Source: Jejuia sp049889775 (GTDB lineage: Bacteria > Bacteroidota > Bacteroidia > Flavobacteriales > Flavobacteriaceae). From it: a stretch of 64,000 nt of DNA. Shown here in pieces: positions 28,536 through 37,016 of this stretch (positions are counted from its first letter, which is position 1; each line of letters begins with the position of its first letter). The translations under genes and the position numbers were made by a program. The notes below the pieces were generated by a model, which was not told where the DNA came from, ran no database searches, and saw only the letters and a list, made by a program, of their open reading frames with translations. The DNA is taken from contig JBMHCT010000043.1 of NCBI GenBank assembly GCA_049889775.1, positions 563,142 through 627,141 on the forward strand, read 5' to 3'.

Positions 28536-28589
28536 GCTAATATTATTGTAAATGATTTTTATGTACTTGAAAGTCTTTCTTTCAGGCGG

Positions 28590-28597
28590 CAAATATA
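28590..28597 (-). promoter_or_regulatory. -7 promoter box of rpsO
   Basis: TATATTTG on the minus strand, matching TAnnTTTG, 54 bases before the rpsO ATG. It overlaps the extended open frame and so supports the shorter start. Confidence 0.5.
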
Positions 28598-28682
28598 GTA
28601 TTTTTTAATTAACATTTAGAATTTTTTGCAGGTGGATTTTTTGTTGAATTTTATGTGTAAATACTGGTTTTGCAAAAAAATA

Positions 28683-28725
28683 AACCCCTGTTTTTTAGGG
28701 TTTTAGTAAAATATTTTTATATTTG
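28683..28725 (+). promoter_or_regulatory. -7 box and hairpin before the PAS histidine kinase
   Basis: TATATTTG (28718-28725) fits TAnnTTTG about 98 bases before the ATG at 28823. Just upstream, AAACCCCT (28683-28690) and AGGGTTTT (28697-28704) form an imperfect stem with a T-rich loop. The stem may be an operator or block read-through between the divergent rpsO and kinase genes. Confidence 0.35.
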
Positions 28726-28822
28726 TTTAAGATGCTCTCTAAAAATTTAAACAAATTTAATAGCAAATAGTTGTTTATGAACTAGTACAATAGAAAAGTA
28801 AATAGAGTAATACCAAATCATC

Positions 28823-29974
28823 ATGAAATCTCTTTTCCCTCCTGAAAGTTTCCCTGATTCCTACGATTCCTTAGAAAAAATCTTTAATAATACCTACAAC
28901 GGTATTGCCATACTTACATTAGATGGGGACTGGATTAAGGTAAATAAAAGTTTATGCGATATGCTTGGTTATACAAAAAACGAATTGTATAACATGACTA
29001 TTGAAAACATTATTTTCAGGGATGATCTTGGAGTACATGCTATAAAGTATGAAAGATTGATGCAGAAACGGATTGATAGATATCGCGTAATGCAAAGATA
29101 TTTTCATAAAGACGGTTCTATTATCTGGTTTTTGATTTCCGTCTCATTAATAAGCGCTGTTGATGGCAGACCAACACAAATGATTTGGCAGTTTGCCGAT
29201 ATCACAAGTAGAAAGCTTAACCAAGATAAATTAAAACTAATGCTTCGCGTAGTGCGAGAGCAAAATGACAGACTATCATCATTTGCACATATTGTAACCC
29301 ATAATCTAAGATCACATTCTGGAAACTTATCCACAATACGGGAATTTATGGAAGATGAATTTGAGTGGTTAAAACAGAATGAAAATTTCCAATTACTTAC
29401 CACGGCCATTGAAAATCTTCAGGAGACTGTATCCCATTTAACCGAGGTGGCCAAAATAAAAATGATAGATTCTAGTGAGTTGGAAAGTTTAAATCTGTAT
29501 GATTATGTGGAAAAAGCCATTTACAATGTTGCCGCTGTGGCAAGAAATACCAATACTACAATTATTAATGAAGTTGATGAAGAACTTTATGTAAAAGGTG
29601 TTCCAGCTTATTTAGATAGTATTGTTTTAAACTTTATTAGCAACGCTATAAAATATCGATCTGAAGACCGCAAACCTAGAGTAGAGTTAATTACAGATAC
29701 TCAAGATAAGTATGTTATTTTGAAAATAGCAGATAATGGTTTGGGAATTGATCTTGACAAATATGGTGATAAGCTATTCCAGTTGTATAAAACGTTTCAT
29801 ACCAACAAAGATTCTATTGGCTTAGGATTATTTATAACCAAAAACCATATTGAATCTATGGGAGGAAAAGTAGAAGTAAATAGCGAAGTAAACGTAGGTA
29901 CTGTGTTTTCTATTTACTTTAAAAGAGCTTTAGTACAATCAGAAACATTCCTGGAGTCGCCAGTAGCTGTTTAA
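28823..29974 (+). CDS. PAS-domain sensor histidine kinase
   Basis: A soluble 383-residue kinase with no signal peptide or membrane helix. Residues about 14-130 are one PAS domain with PAC segment (IFNNTYNGIAILTLDGDWIKVNKSLCDMLGY, YFHKDGSIIWFLISVS, QFADITSRKLNQDK). The phospho-accepting His lies in 'SFAHIVTHNLRSHSGN' (about 150-165); it is followed by Asn rather than the usual Glu/Asp. HATPase_c covers about 250-370 (NFISNAIKYRS, ADNGLGIDLDKYGDKLF, SIGLGLFITKNHIESMGG). No response regulator is encoded next to it, so it is an orphan. It probably senses a cytoplasmic signal through PAS; the ligand is unknown. Confidence 0.92.
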   Translation: MKSLFPPESFPDSYDSLEKIFNNTYNGIAILTLDGDWIKVNKSLCDMLGYTKNELYNMTIENIIFRDDLGVHAIKYERLMQKRIDRYRVMQRYFHKDGSIIWFLISVSLISAVDGRPTQMIWQFADITSRKLNQDKLKLMLRVVREQNDRLSSFAHIVTHNLRSHSGNLSTIREFMEDEFEWLKQNENFQLLTTAIENLQETVSHLTEVAKIKMIDSSELESLNLYDYVEKAIYNVAAVARNTNTTIINEVDEELYVKGVPAYLDSIVLNFISNAIKYRSEDRKPRVELITDTQDKYVILKIADNGLGIDLDKYGDKLFQLYKTFHTNKDSIGLGLFITKNHIESMGGKVEVNSEVNVGTVFSIYFKRALVQSETFLESPVAV

Positions 29975-29985
29975 ATGTTATTTTT

Positions 29986-30843
29986 CTAAACTCTTAAAGG
30001 CTGATTCAGAATTAAATCAATATACTGGTTCACTTTATTTTTTAGATCTTTCCTTAAAGTAATAAAATCTAGGAAGCCATGTTCCAATAAAAATTCAGAA
30101 GTTTGAAAGCCTTCAGGTAATTCCTTACCCGTTGTATCTCTTACAATTCTTGGTCCAGCAAAACCAATTAGGGCACCTGGTTCACTAATATTTATATCTC
30201 CAAGCATTGCAAATGAGGCTGTCGTTCCGCCAGTTGTGGGATCAGTACACAAAGAAATATAAGGTATTTTAGCTTCAGCAAGTTGCGCTAATTTAGCTGA
30301 TGTTTTTGCCAATTGCATTAATGATAATGCAGCCTCCATCATTCGCGCGCCACCTGATTTTGAAATCACCATCAAAGGAAGATTGTTTTTCAAAGAATAA
30401 TCAGCTGCCCTAGCTATTTTTTCTCCTACAACACTTCCCATGGAGCCACCAATAAAGGTAAAATCCATACATGCTACAACCAAATCTTTTCCTTTAGACT
30501 TACCTACGGCAGTTCTCACCGCATCCTTAAGTTTAGTCTTTTCTTGAGCTGCTTTTAAACGTTCTGGGTATTTCTTGGTGTCAACAAACTTTAAAGGATC
30601 TTTAGCTTCTAGTTTTGCATCTAACTCTTTAAAGTCATTATTGTCGAAAAGAATTTCAAAATACTCTTTACTTCCAATTCTTACATGATAACCATCTTCT
30701 GGACTCACATAAAAGTTTTGTTCAAGTTCTCTGGTATCAACAATTTTTCCCGTAGGAGATTTGTACCAAAGGCCTTTAGGAGTGTCTTTTTTCTCTTCAG
30801 TAGCTGTTTGTATACCTTTATCTTTTCTTTTAAACCAAGACAT
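29986..30843 (-). CDS. accD: Acetyl-CoA carboxylase carboxyltransferase beta subunit
   Basis: Part of the carboxyltransferase that makes malonyl-CoA for fatty acid synthesis, working with AccA. The crotonase-like core is complete (ACMDFTFIGGSMGSVVGEKI, ISKSGGARMMEAALSLMQLAKTSA, LCTDPTTGGTTASFAMLGDI, GFAGPRIV). The N-terminal zinc ribbon is degenerate: Ser29, Gly32, Ser47 and Asp50 replace the four Cys, while the surrounding fold (GLWYKSPTGKIVDTRELEQN) is kept. Length (285) is normal. It is followed at its 3' side by the convergent kinase stop, 11 bases away. The leader has two small hairpins (30863-30881 and 30896-30909). Confidence 0.96.
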   Translation of the reverse strand: MSWFKRKDKGIQTATEEKKDTPKGLWYKSPTGKIVDTRELEQNFYVSPEDGYHVRIGSKEYFEILFDNNDFKELDAKLEAKDPLKFVDTKKYPERLKAAQEKTKLKDAVRTAVGKSKGKDLVVACMDFTFIGGSMGSVVGEKIARAADYSLKNNLPLMVISKSGGARMMEAALSLMQLAKTSAKLAQLAEAKIPYISLCTDPTTGGTTASFAMLGDINISEPGALIGFAGPRIVRDTTGKELPEGFQTSEFLLEHGFLDFITLRKDLKNKVNQYIDLILNQPLRV

Positions 30844-31052
30844 ATCAATTTAAAGTTTTAAGCCCTACAACGTTGCTAGGGTATATTAATGAAATCAACC
30901 CTAAGGTTGAGAACATAATATTAGATTTTAAGTCTATCAAATTTCTTAATAAACCAGTGTACAAAATTAAGCCTTTTTTTAGATTTGGGATAAAACCACC
31001 GAGATTTTATTACTGAATACTATGTAACAAATTGTCTTCTAGTATTATAATT

Positions 31053-31084
31053 AAAAAAGGTCTTGCTTTCGCAAAACCTTTTTT
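31053..31084 (-). terminator. Terminator of fbaA
   Basis: AAAAAAGGT (31053-31061) pairs with ACCTTTTTT (31076-31084), with an inner TTGC/GCAA pair. The A and T flanks make it potentially effective on both strands; on the minus strand it closes the aldolase gene. Confidence 0.85.
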
Positions 31085-31106
31085 TGATTATGAAACGTAA
31101 TAATTC

Positions 31107-32174
31107 TTATAATGTATTAACATTGTTTAAGTCTTCAAACGCTTTTTTAAGTCTTTCAACAAATGACTTTTCTCCTTCTCTTAACCAAACTCTAGGATCG
31201 TAGAATTTTTTATTTGGTGCATCTGCACCATCAGGATTACCAATTTGAGATTTTAAATACTCAGATTTATTATTCATATAGTCTCTAATACCGCTCATAA
31301 AAGCATATTGTAAATCAGTGTCTATGTTCATTTTAATCACACCATAACTAATACCTTCTCTAATTTCTTCCACCGTTGAACCAGATCCACCATGGAAAAC
31401 GAAGTCAATATGGTTATGTTCAACTCCATATTTTTCACTAATATATTCTTGAGAGTTTTTAAGGATTTTTGGTGTTAACTTTACATTACCTGGTCGGTAA
31501 ACTCCGTGAACGTTTCCAAATGCTGCAGCAATAGTAAATCTATGACTTACTTTACTTAATTCTTCATAGGCGTAGGCTACTTCTTCTGGTTGCGTGTATA
31601 ATTTGGAAGCATCAACATCCGTATTATCAACACCATCTTCTTCACCACCAGTAACACCTAATTCAATTTCTAAAGTCATATCCATTTTAGCCATTCTTTC
31701 TAAATACTGCTTGCAAACTTCAATATTTTCCTCAATAGGCTCTTCCGATAGATCAATCATATGAGAACTGAATAAAGATTTTCCAGTTTCAGCATAATGT
31801 TTTTCGCTAGCTTCTAACATACCGTCAATCCAAGGCAATAATTTCTTAGCACAGTGATCTGTATGTAAAATAACAGTCACTCCGTAAGCTTCAGCCAAAG
31901 TATGCACATGTTTTGCGCCAGCAACGGCACCAGCTATTGCTGCTTTTTGCCCATCATTACTTAATCCTTTTCCTGCGTTAAATTGTGCGCCACCGTTTGA
32001 AAATTGTATGATAACAGGAGAGTTTAAATCTCTTGCAGTCTCCATAACGCCGTTTATAGTGTCAGAACCAATAACGTTTACCGCTGGTAACGCATAACCG
32101 TTTGCTTTCGCATGATTGAATATAGCCTGAACTTCGTCTCCTGTAGCAACCCCTGGTTTTATATTATGTGCCAT
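31107..32174 (-). CDS. fbaA: Class II fructose-bisphosphate aldolase
   Basis: Zinc-dependent cleavage of fructose 1,6-bisphosphate in glycolysis and its reverse in gluconeogenesis. The start at 32174 (MAHNIKPGVATGDEVQ) was chosen because a promoter box lies at 32210-32203, only 29 bases upstream, and because it fits the family. Metal and catalytic motifs: 'VILHTDHCAKKLLPW' (Asp and His), 'LEIELGVTGGEEDGVDN', 'AAAFGNVHGVY' and 'FVFHGGSGS'. At 355 residues it is the long E. coli-type (class IIA) enzyme. Confidence 0.97.
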   Translation of the reverse strand: MAHNIKPGVATGDEVQAIFNHAKANGYALPAVNVIGSDTINGVMETARDLNSPVIIQFSNGGAQFNAGKGLSNDGQKAAIAGAVAGAKHVHTLAEAYGVTVILHTDHCAKKLLPWIDGMLEASEKHYAETGKSLFSSHMIDLSEEPIEENIEVCKQYLERMAKMDMTLEIELGVTGGEEDGVDNTDVDASKLYTQPEEVAYAYEELSKVSHRFTIAAAFGNVHGVYRPGNVKLTPKILKNSQEYISEKYGVEHNHIDFVFHGGSGSTVEEIREGISYGVIKMNIDTDLQYAFMSGIRDYMNNKSEYLKSQIGNPDGADAPNKKFYDPRVWLREGEKSFVERLKKAFEDLNNVNTL

Positions 32175-32202
32175 TGTTTTTGTTAGTTTTAAATTCAAAA
32201 AT

Positions 32203-32236
32203 CAAAAGTAATCAATTTTTGAATTTTCTATATCAA
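32203..32236 (-). promoter_or_regulatory. Promoter of fbaA
   Basis: On the minus strand TTG (32236-32234) and TACTTTTG (32210-32203) are 23 bases apart, at the edge of the flavobacterial spacing range. Confidence 0.5.
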
Positions 32237-32285
32237 GTAATTGAAATGAAAATGAAAATAATAGGCTAAAACGTTATAGTTTTTA

Positions 32286-34811
32286 TTAAAATGGATAATT
32301 AATACCTATGTTGTATACGGCATTTTTGAAATTATAGTCGTTAAACCATCTATTTTGATCTCTGTAAGAAGGATCGTAGGTTTTAAAGCCAACATCAAAA
32401 CGAAATAGAAAAAAACTGAAGTCATATCGCAAACCAAAACCAGAGCCTACAGCAATGTCTTCTAAAGAGTTTAATCCAGAAAATGTGGCGCGAGTATCTT
32501 CTACATCATCAAGAACGTTCCAGATATTTCCAGCATCCACAAAAAGCGCCCCATTAAGATCGCCAAAAAGGTTAAAGCGTTGTTCTGCACTGAGGGCAAT
32601 TTTTAAGTTTGCTTCATTAAATTCATCTGTAGACTCAGAACTTCCAGGTCCCAGAGCGTAAGCAGTCCACGCCCTATTATCATTGGCGCCACCAGCAAAG
32701 AAACTCTTTGCAAATGGGATGTTATCAGAGTTACCATAGGGAATAGCTATACCGAAAAAGCTACGTATAGCAAATATATTCTTCTTACCTAAATCCCAAC
32801 GTTTCACATAATCAAATTCAGTTTTCACATATTGGGAGAAAGCTACATTTAATAACTTATATCTGCCTTCACTGTCTTTTTCCAAGCCCAAAAGACGAGA
32901 AGTATTAGCTAAAAGCGTTCCTGCAGATTCTATTCTAAATCGAAATATAGAGAAATCTTCATCTAATAGATTTAAACGATTGTCTTTTATAAAACTAAAA
33001 CTTGTAGACAGGATAAGGTTGTCTTCAGTTAGTCTATCTTGGCGTTCGTTAATTGCCGAAACTCTTCTGAAATCCTCGTCATTTGGAGTTAAGCTAGTGT
33101 TTTGATTAAGTACGTCTGTAATAAAAAGATCTGTTTGTTCAGGAGCTTCAAGATCATTTCCATTATTATAGTTGATGGACTGAGCAATATCATTAAGCCT
33201 TCGGTATGAGGAGGTGTAGATGTCAAAATAGTTGTCAATATTTAGATTTCTTACATATTGAACATTAAACAAATCAAGTTGATTGGTAACTTTTGTCGTT
33301 GGTCTCCAATTGTAGCTTAGTATTCCATTCAACGCTTGTTTATCTAAACCAATATTAGTTTGTCCTGACGCCGCAAAAGAGATTCTAGTGGAAGGGAACA
33401 TGTATTTTGGAATGACCTTCTCAGTATTAAAAGGTGTAAATAATCGGGGAATGGTCAATCGGAAATCCAGAGCTAATTCATTGATGTCAAAAAAAGGATC
33501 ACCTACTTGTCTGTTGGCCTCAACTGATGATCCTATTGCTGCAGTACCAGAAATTTCAAATGTTTCAGCACCTTTAAAAATATTTCTAATCAATAAGCTT
33601 GGGTTTAAGGCAAAACCAATACGTTGTATATTGCTGGTGGAGGTTTCGGTATCGAAACCAAGACTAAACTTTTTTAAGGGTGTTAAGTAAATATTTGCTG
33701 TTAGCGTAGTGTCATTCTCCTCAACGTATTTAATATCTGGATATTTAAAAGTACGTAGTTCATTTAAATGCCTGTAAGTATAAGTTCTATCAATATCTTT
33801 GAACAATGAATTTGGTTCAATAAATATAGCATCGGTTAACGCCTTTGGCTTGTAGCGTAGGTCGCCATAGCTATAGAGATTATAGTTATCAAATTTAAGT
33901 GTGTCTTTAAATGCTTTTCCATCATTGGCGTACGTGTAGTCCGTATAAATATTTACATCTTTTACTTTAAAAATTTTGAATGTTTTGCGTTCTACCGAAT
34001 CTGGAGTACGTATTATTCTATTTGAAATATTGAAATTGACATTTACTTTTTTGTTAGTGCCAACGGTATCAATTTCAACTGAGATATAATCCTGTTTAAA
34101 ATGATAAAGTCCATGATTCCTTAATAATCCAGACAAACGCTCACGTTCGAGTTCAAAATTTATGGTTTTGTATTGCTCACCTTTTTTAACAAGAGCTCCT
34201 TTTTTAAATCTAGGATAAAGTGTTTCTACTGCAGGAGAGGCAATATTTTCTGAAATGGAATCTATTACAAAAGCGGGGCCTTTTTGAATGTTATACGTTA
34301 CAGAAGCGCGTTGATTGTCGGTTTTGTTAATCTCGTAAGAACCGTCCACATTAAACCATCCATTATTGATGTAATAATCTTTAATGCGATTTACAGATTT
34401 TTTAGTTTTTAGTTCATCTACAATTACAGGAGCTTCACCAGTTCTTTTTAACCATTGATTAAAATGAAGTTTAGACTCTTGGAGTTTATAGAACTGTTTC
34501 TTAGAAAGCAATTTTTTAGTACCTAGTTTTACTGAATCTCCAAGTTTTGAAGCTACAATAGAATCCATATTAGGTTGCGCCAAATTGTAGATATGTAGGC
34601 GTAAAGGCGTGTTTAAAATTGACTTGTTAGGCTCTTGATAAAGGAGATTGCTAACGGTTTCAGAGTTATCTTTTTTACCATCAATGATAACATTGTTCTC
34701 AGTTAATAAATATTCATTTTCGGTTACTCTTTTTACAGGATTACACGAAAAAACTCCCATAAAAATTATGAAAATAAATATTCTTTTTAAGAAAAAATGT
34801 CTCAAATTCAC
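32286..34811 (-). CDS. tamL: TamL: lipoprotein BamA/TamA-family outer-membrane assembly protein
   Basis: An Omp85-family protein with a lipoprotein signal peptide (MGVFSC, Cys about residue 23), which is the defining trait of Bacteroidota TamL. POTRA-like modules occupy about 25-430 (IKDYYINNGWFNVDGSYEI, KTINFELERERLSGLLRNHGLYHF, RHLNELRTFKYPDIKYVEENDTTL) and the 16-strand barrel follows to the C-terminal Phe (NAVYNIGINYPF). A barrel motif 'FFAGGANDNRAW' resembles the Omp85 L6 loop (VRGY/F-like). It would work with the inner-membrane TamB to insert outer-membrane proteins. Divergence from a TrmH-type methyltransferase gene is a recurring flavobacterial arrangement. Confidence 0.88.
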   Translation of the reverse strand: MNLRHFFLKRIFIFIIFMGVFSCNPVKRVTENEYLLTENNVIIDGKKDNSETVSNLLYQEPNKSILNTPLRLHIYNLAQPNMDSIVASKLGDSVKLGTKKLLSKKQFYKLQESKLHFNQWLKRTGEAPVIVDELKTKKSVNRIKDYYINNGWFNVDGSYEINKTDNQRASVTYNIQKGPAFVIDSISENIASPAVETLYPRFKKGALVKKGEQYKTINFELERERLSGLLRNHGLYHFKQDYISVEIDTVGTNKKVNVNFNISNRIIRTPDSVERKTFKIFKVKDVNIYTDYTYANDGKAFKDTLKFDNYNLYSYGDLRYKPKALTDAIFIEPNSLFKDIDRTYTYRHLNELRTFKYPDIKYVEENDTTLTANIYLTPLKKFSLGFDTETSTSNIQRIGFALNPSLLIRNIFKGAETFEISGTAAIGSSVEANRQVGDPFFDINELALDFRLTIPRLFTPFNTEKVIPKYMFPSTRISFAASGQTNIGLDKQALNGILSYNWRPTTKVTNQLDLFNVQYVRNLNIDNYFDIYTSSYRRLNDIAQSINYNNGNDLEAPEQTDLFITDVLNQNTSLTPNDEDFRRVSAINERQDRLTEDNLILSTSFSFIKDNRLNLLDEDFSIFRFRIESAGTLLANTSRLLGLEKDSEGRYKLLNVAFSQYVKTEFDYVKRWDLGKKNIFAIRSFFGIAIPYGNSDNIPFAKSFFAGGANDNRAWTAYALGPGSSESTDEFNEANLKIALSAEQRFNLFGDLNGALFVDAGNIWNVLDDVEDTRATFSGLNSLEDIAVGSGFGLRYDFSFFLFRFDVGFKTYDPSYRDQNRWFNDYNFKNAVYNIGINYPF

Positions 34812-34916
34812 TTACAAAAATCCCTTTGTTAGTTGCCCGATAGTTCCGATCAAAAATACATTATTTCAAATTAACTCAAGCTAGTGTATAACTTTAAAAG
34901 AGTGGTGCATTTTCTT

Positions 34917-34924
34917 TATGTTTG
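34917..34924 (+). promoter_or_regulatory. -7 box overlapping the first ATG of the TrmH-family gene
   Basis: TATGTTTG fits TAnnTTTG; a TTTA lies 20 bases upstream (34893-34896) as a poor -33 match. The box includes the ATG at 34918, so that ATG cannot be in the transcript and the start must be 34942. Confidence 0.5.
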
Positions 34925-34941
34925 CACTACTAAATTTGCCG

Positions 34942-35661
34942 ATGCTTTCAAAAAATGAAATAAAGTATATAAACCGTTTAGGTTCAAAAAAGTATAGACT
35001 TAAAGAAAACTGTTTTGTGGTTGAAGGCATAAAGACCATCAACGAGCTTTTGCAGTCTAATCTAGTTCTACAACATTTATATACGACTGAAAGTTTCAAT
35101 ATTGATGCCAAAGATGAAACTATAATTTCTGAAAGCGATTTAAGGCGCATAAGTTTTTTGAAAAACCCGAATAAAGCATTGGCTGTTTTTCAAATACCTA
35201 ACAAGGAAATTGTTGAGGAAAACAATTTAATCCTTGCTCTTGATGAGGTTAGAGACCCTGGTAATTTAGGTACTATTATAAGACTGTGTGACTGGTTTGG
35301 TATTAAACATTTGGTATGCAGTAAACAAACGGTTGATTGTTATAACCCTAAAGTACTTCAGGCCACCATGGGTTCAATAGCCAGGGTTAAAGTATCGTAT
35401 TTAGATTTAAAATCTTTTTTAGAAAACACCAACCTTCCAGTTTTTGGAGCGTTTATGGATGGTGATAATGTTTATAAATACCAACTTCCTGAAAAAGGTG
35501 TTTTAGTAATGGGTAATGAAGCAAATGGTATTTCAGATGAAATTTCACGAATTATTGATGCTCGTATTTCTATACCTAGATTTGGAGATTTGCAAGCGAC
35601 GGAAAGCTTAAATGTAGCTACAGCAACTGCAATATTGTTGAGCGAATTTAGAAGAAACTAA
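34942..35661 (+). CDS. TrmH/SpoU-family RNA 2'-O-methyltransferase
   Basis: Knotted (SPOUT) methyltransferase that puts a methyl on ribose 2'-OH of rRNA or tRNA. An N-terminal substrate-binding domain (about 1-85, KYRLKENCFVVEGIKTINELL) precedes the SpoU domain with its three motifs: LALDEVRDPGNLGTIIRLCDWFG, VLVMGNEANGISDEI, and IPRFGDLQATESLNVATATAILL. The ATG at 34942 is used because the ATG at 34918 is inside a promoter box. The exact RNA target cannot be told from sequence. It diverges from tamL. Confidence 0.94.
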   Translation: MLSKNEIKYINRLGSKKYRLKENCFVVEGIKTINELLQSNLVLQHLYTTESFNIDAKDETIISESDLRRISFLKNPNKALAVFQIPNKEIVEENNLILALDEVRDPGNLGTIIRLCDWFGIKHLVCSKQTVDCYNPKVLQATMGSIARVKVSYLDLKSFLENTNLPVFGAFMDGDNVYKYQLPEKGVLVMGNEANGISDEISRIIDARISIPRFGDLQATESLNVATATAILLSEFRRN

Positions 35662-35732
35662 ATAGAAACTAAATTTTAAACGCGTCTATATAATTTTTGA
35701 TTTTATATATTAGTTACTTTAAAAAAAATAAG

Positions 35733-36272
35733 ATGAAGAAGTTAATAGTTTTAATACTCGTTTTTGTTATGACATTTGCCTGTAAAGAAGATGAAGCTCC
35801 CGTTGAGATGCTTAGTCCTGGATTATTTGTGCATGATGAGGCACTAAATGGAGATTTGGGTGATGATTTTAATGCTCCAACTGTTCTACCTTTTGTTTTT
35901 GGACAAAACGAAGTAATAGCGTTTCAATCTCAAAGTGACGTGGATTATTTTACTTTTACTGTCCCAGAGAATACCGAACTATCACAAATTATATTAGATG
36001 AATATCAATCATCTGATGATGCTGGATTTATTGGTATTGTAAGAGGAAGTTCTTTTCCAAACAATGCTCAGAGTACTGGATCAGGGGATTTACTTGGTGG
36101 CTTGGTTTATGGATTATCCAATCGTGGAACCAATATGATCAACTTAATTGGTGCTTTGTCTGGTGCAGAGGGTTTTGCAGGAAGTTTGCAGGCAGGAACT
36201 TACAGCGTTTGGCTCAATCAAACAGGAGACGATTCCGAGGTTAGCCTCCGATTTGTAATCACTGAAAAATAA
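35733..36272 (+). CDS. Lipoprotein with PPC-like beta domain, unknown function
   Basis: Starts at the ATG at 35733 to give the lipoprotein signal MKKLIVLILVFVMTFAC; upstream in-frame residues are hydrophilic leader. After a short acidic linker, residues about 55-179 resemble a pre-peptidase C-terminal (PPC) type jelly roll: 'QSQSDVDYFTFTVPENTELSQI' at its start and 'LQAGTYSVWLNQTGDDSEVSLRFVI' at its end. Such domains are usually parts of larger secreted enzymes; here it stands alone. It converges with porT. Confidence 0.7.
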   Translation: MKKLIVLILVFVMTFACKEDEAPVEMLSPGLFVHDEALNGDLGDDFNAPTVLPFVFGQNEVIAFQSQSDVDYFTFTVPENTELSQIILDEYQSSDDAGFIGIVRGSSFPNNAQSTGSGDLLGGLVYGLSNRGTNMINLIGALSGAEGFAGSLQAGTYSVWLNQTGDDSEVSLRFVITEK

Positions 36273-36285
36273 AAATGAATAATCC

Positions 36286-37014
36286 TTACTGAAAGGTAAA
36301 ATTAATAAATACCCCGCGTGTCTTCATATTTGCAATATTACTTGTCCATGGGCTGTTCGGGTCATTATCGCGTACTAACGCATCGTTAATACCAAATAAT
36401 CCTCGAATGGAAGGGGTGAATTTAAAGTTGTATAAGTAAAAGTCTATTCCAAACCCTAATTCATAGTAAAGAGGTCTGCTGATAGTTCTAAACTGTCCTT
36501 TGCTATTATCGTCTGGATTATCCTCATTACTGGATAGATTGATGGCCGTGGATATGCCACCTACAATAAATGGCTTAAAATTATTGATGCGTTTTGCTGA
36601 AACTTTCAGCAATAATGGCAAATGTATGTATGTAGATTTTACCTCTCTTTTTAAATCAGCTTCTCTAAATGCAATCCCTTCAAAATATTCAGGATCATAA
36701 ATAAGATTTCTTGTTGTAATGAATAAACCTGGTTCAAACCGTAAATCAAGAAAGCTATTTAATCTCATATTGCCTATCAAACCTACACTAAAGCCTGGGC
36801 TACGTTCAACATAAATATCGGGTAAATCTTCTTTGTAATCAAAGTTAAAATCGTAACTATTAATACCTAAGAAATAACCCCAACGTAAAAATTTAAAATC
36901 AGTAGTGCCACGACCTTGATTTGCATCATAAGTAATTTTCTCCTTTTTAAATAACTGTGCTTGAGTAGTTTGAAAAGAGAATATAAAAACAAAACCAATT
37001 AAAAAATGCTTCAT
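36286..37014 (-). CDS. porT: PorT, type IX secretion system outer-membrane protein
   Basis: An eight-strand-type beta-barrel protein with signal peptide (MKHFLIGFVFIFSFQTTQAQ) and 'PGFSVGLIGNMRLNSFLDLRFEPGLF', 'YIHLPLLLKVSAKRINNFKPFIVGGI', 'ELGFGIDFYLYNFKFTPSIRGLFGI'. Assignment to PorT (SprT of Flavobacterium) rests on this barrel text and on its place directly after ubiE, an arrangement known from flavobacteria. PorT is needed for the type IX secretion/gliding machinery; the GH16 enzyme at 53.8 kb carries a sorting tail for this system. It starts two bases after the ubiE stop, so they are cotranscribed. Confidence 0.85.
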   Translation of the reverse strand: MKHFLIGFVFIFSFQTTQAQLFKKEKITYDANQGRGTTDFKFLRWGYFLGINSYDFNFDYKEDLPDIYVERSPGFSVGLIGNMRLNSFLDLRFEPGLFITTRNLIYDPEYFEGIAFREADLKREVKSTYIHLPLLLKVSAKRINNFKPFIVGGISTAINLSSNEDNPDDNSKGQFRTISRPLYYELGFGIDFYLYNFKFTPSIRGLFGINDALVRDNDPNSPWTSNIANMKTRGVFINFTFQ

Positions 37015-37016
37015 AA

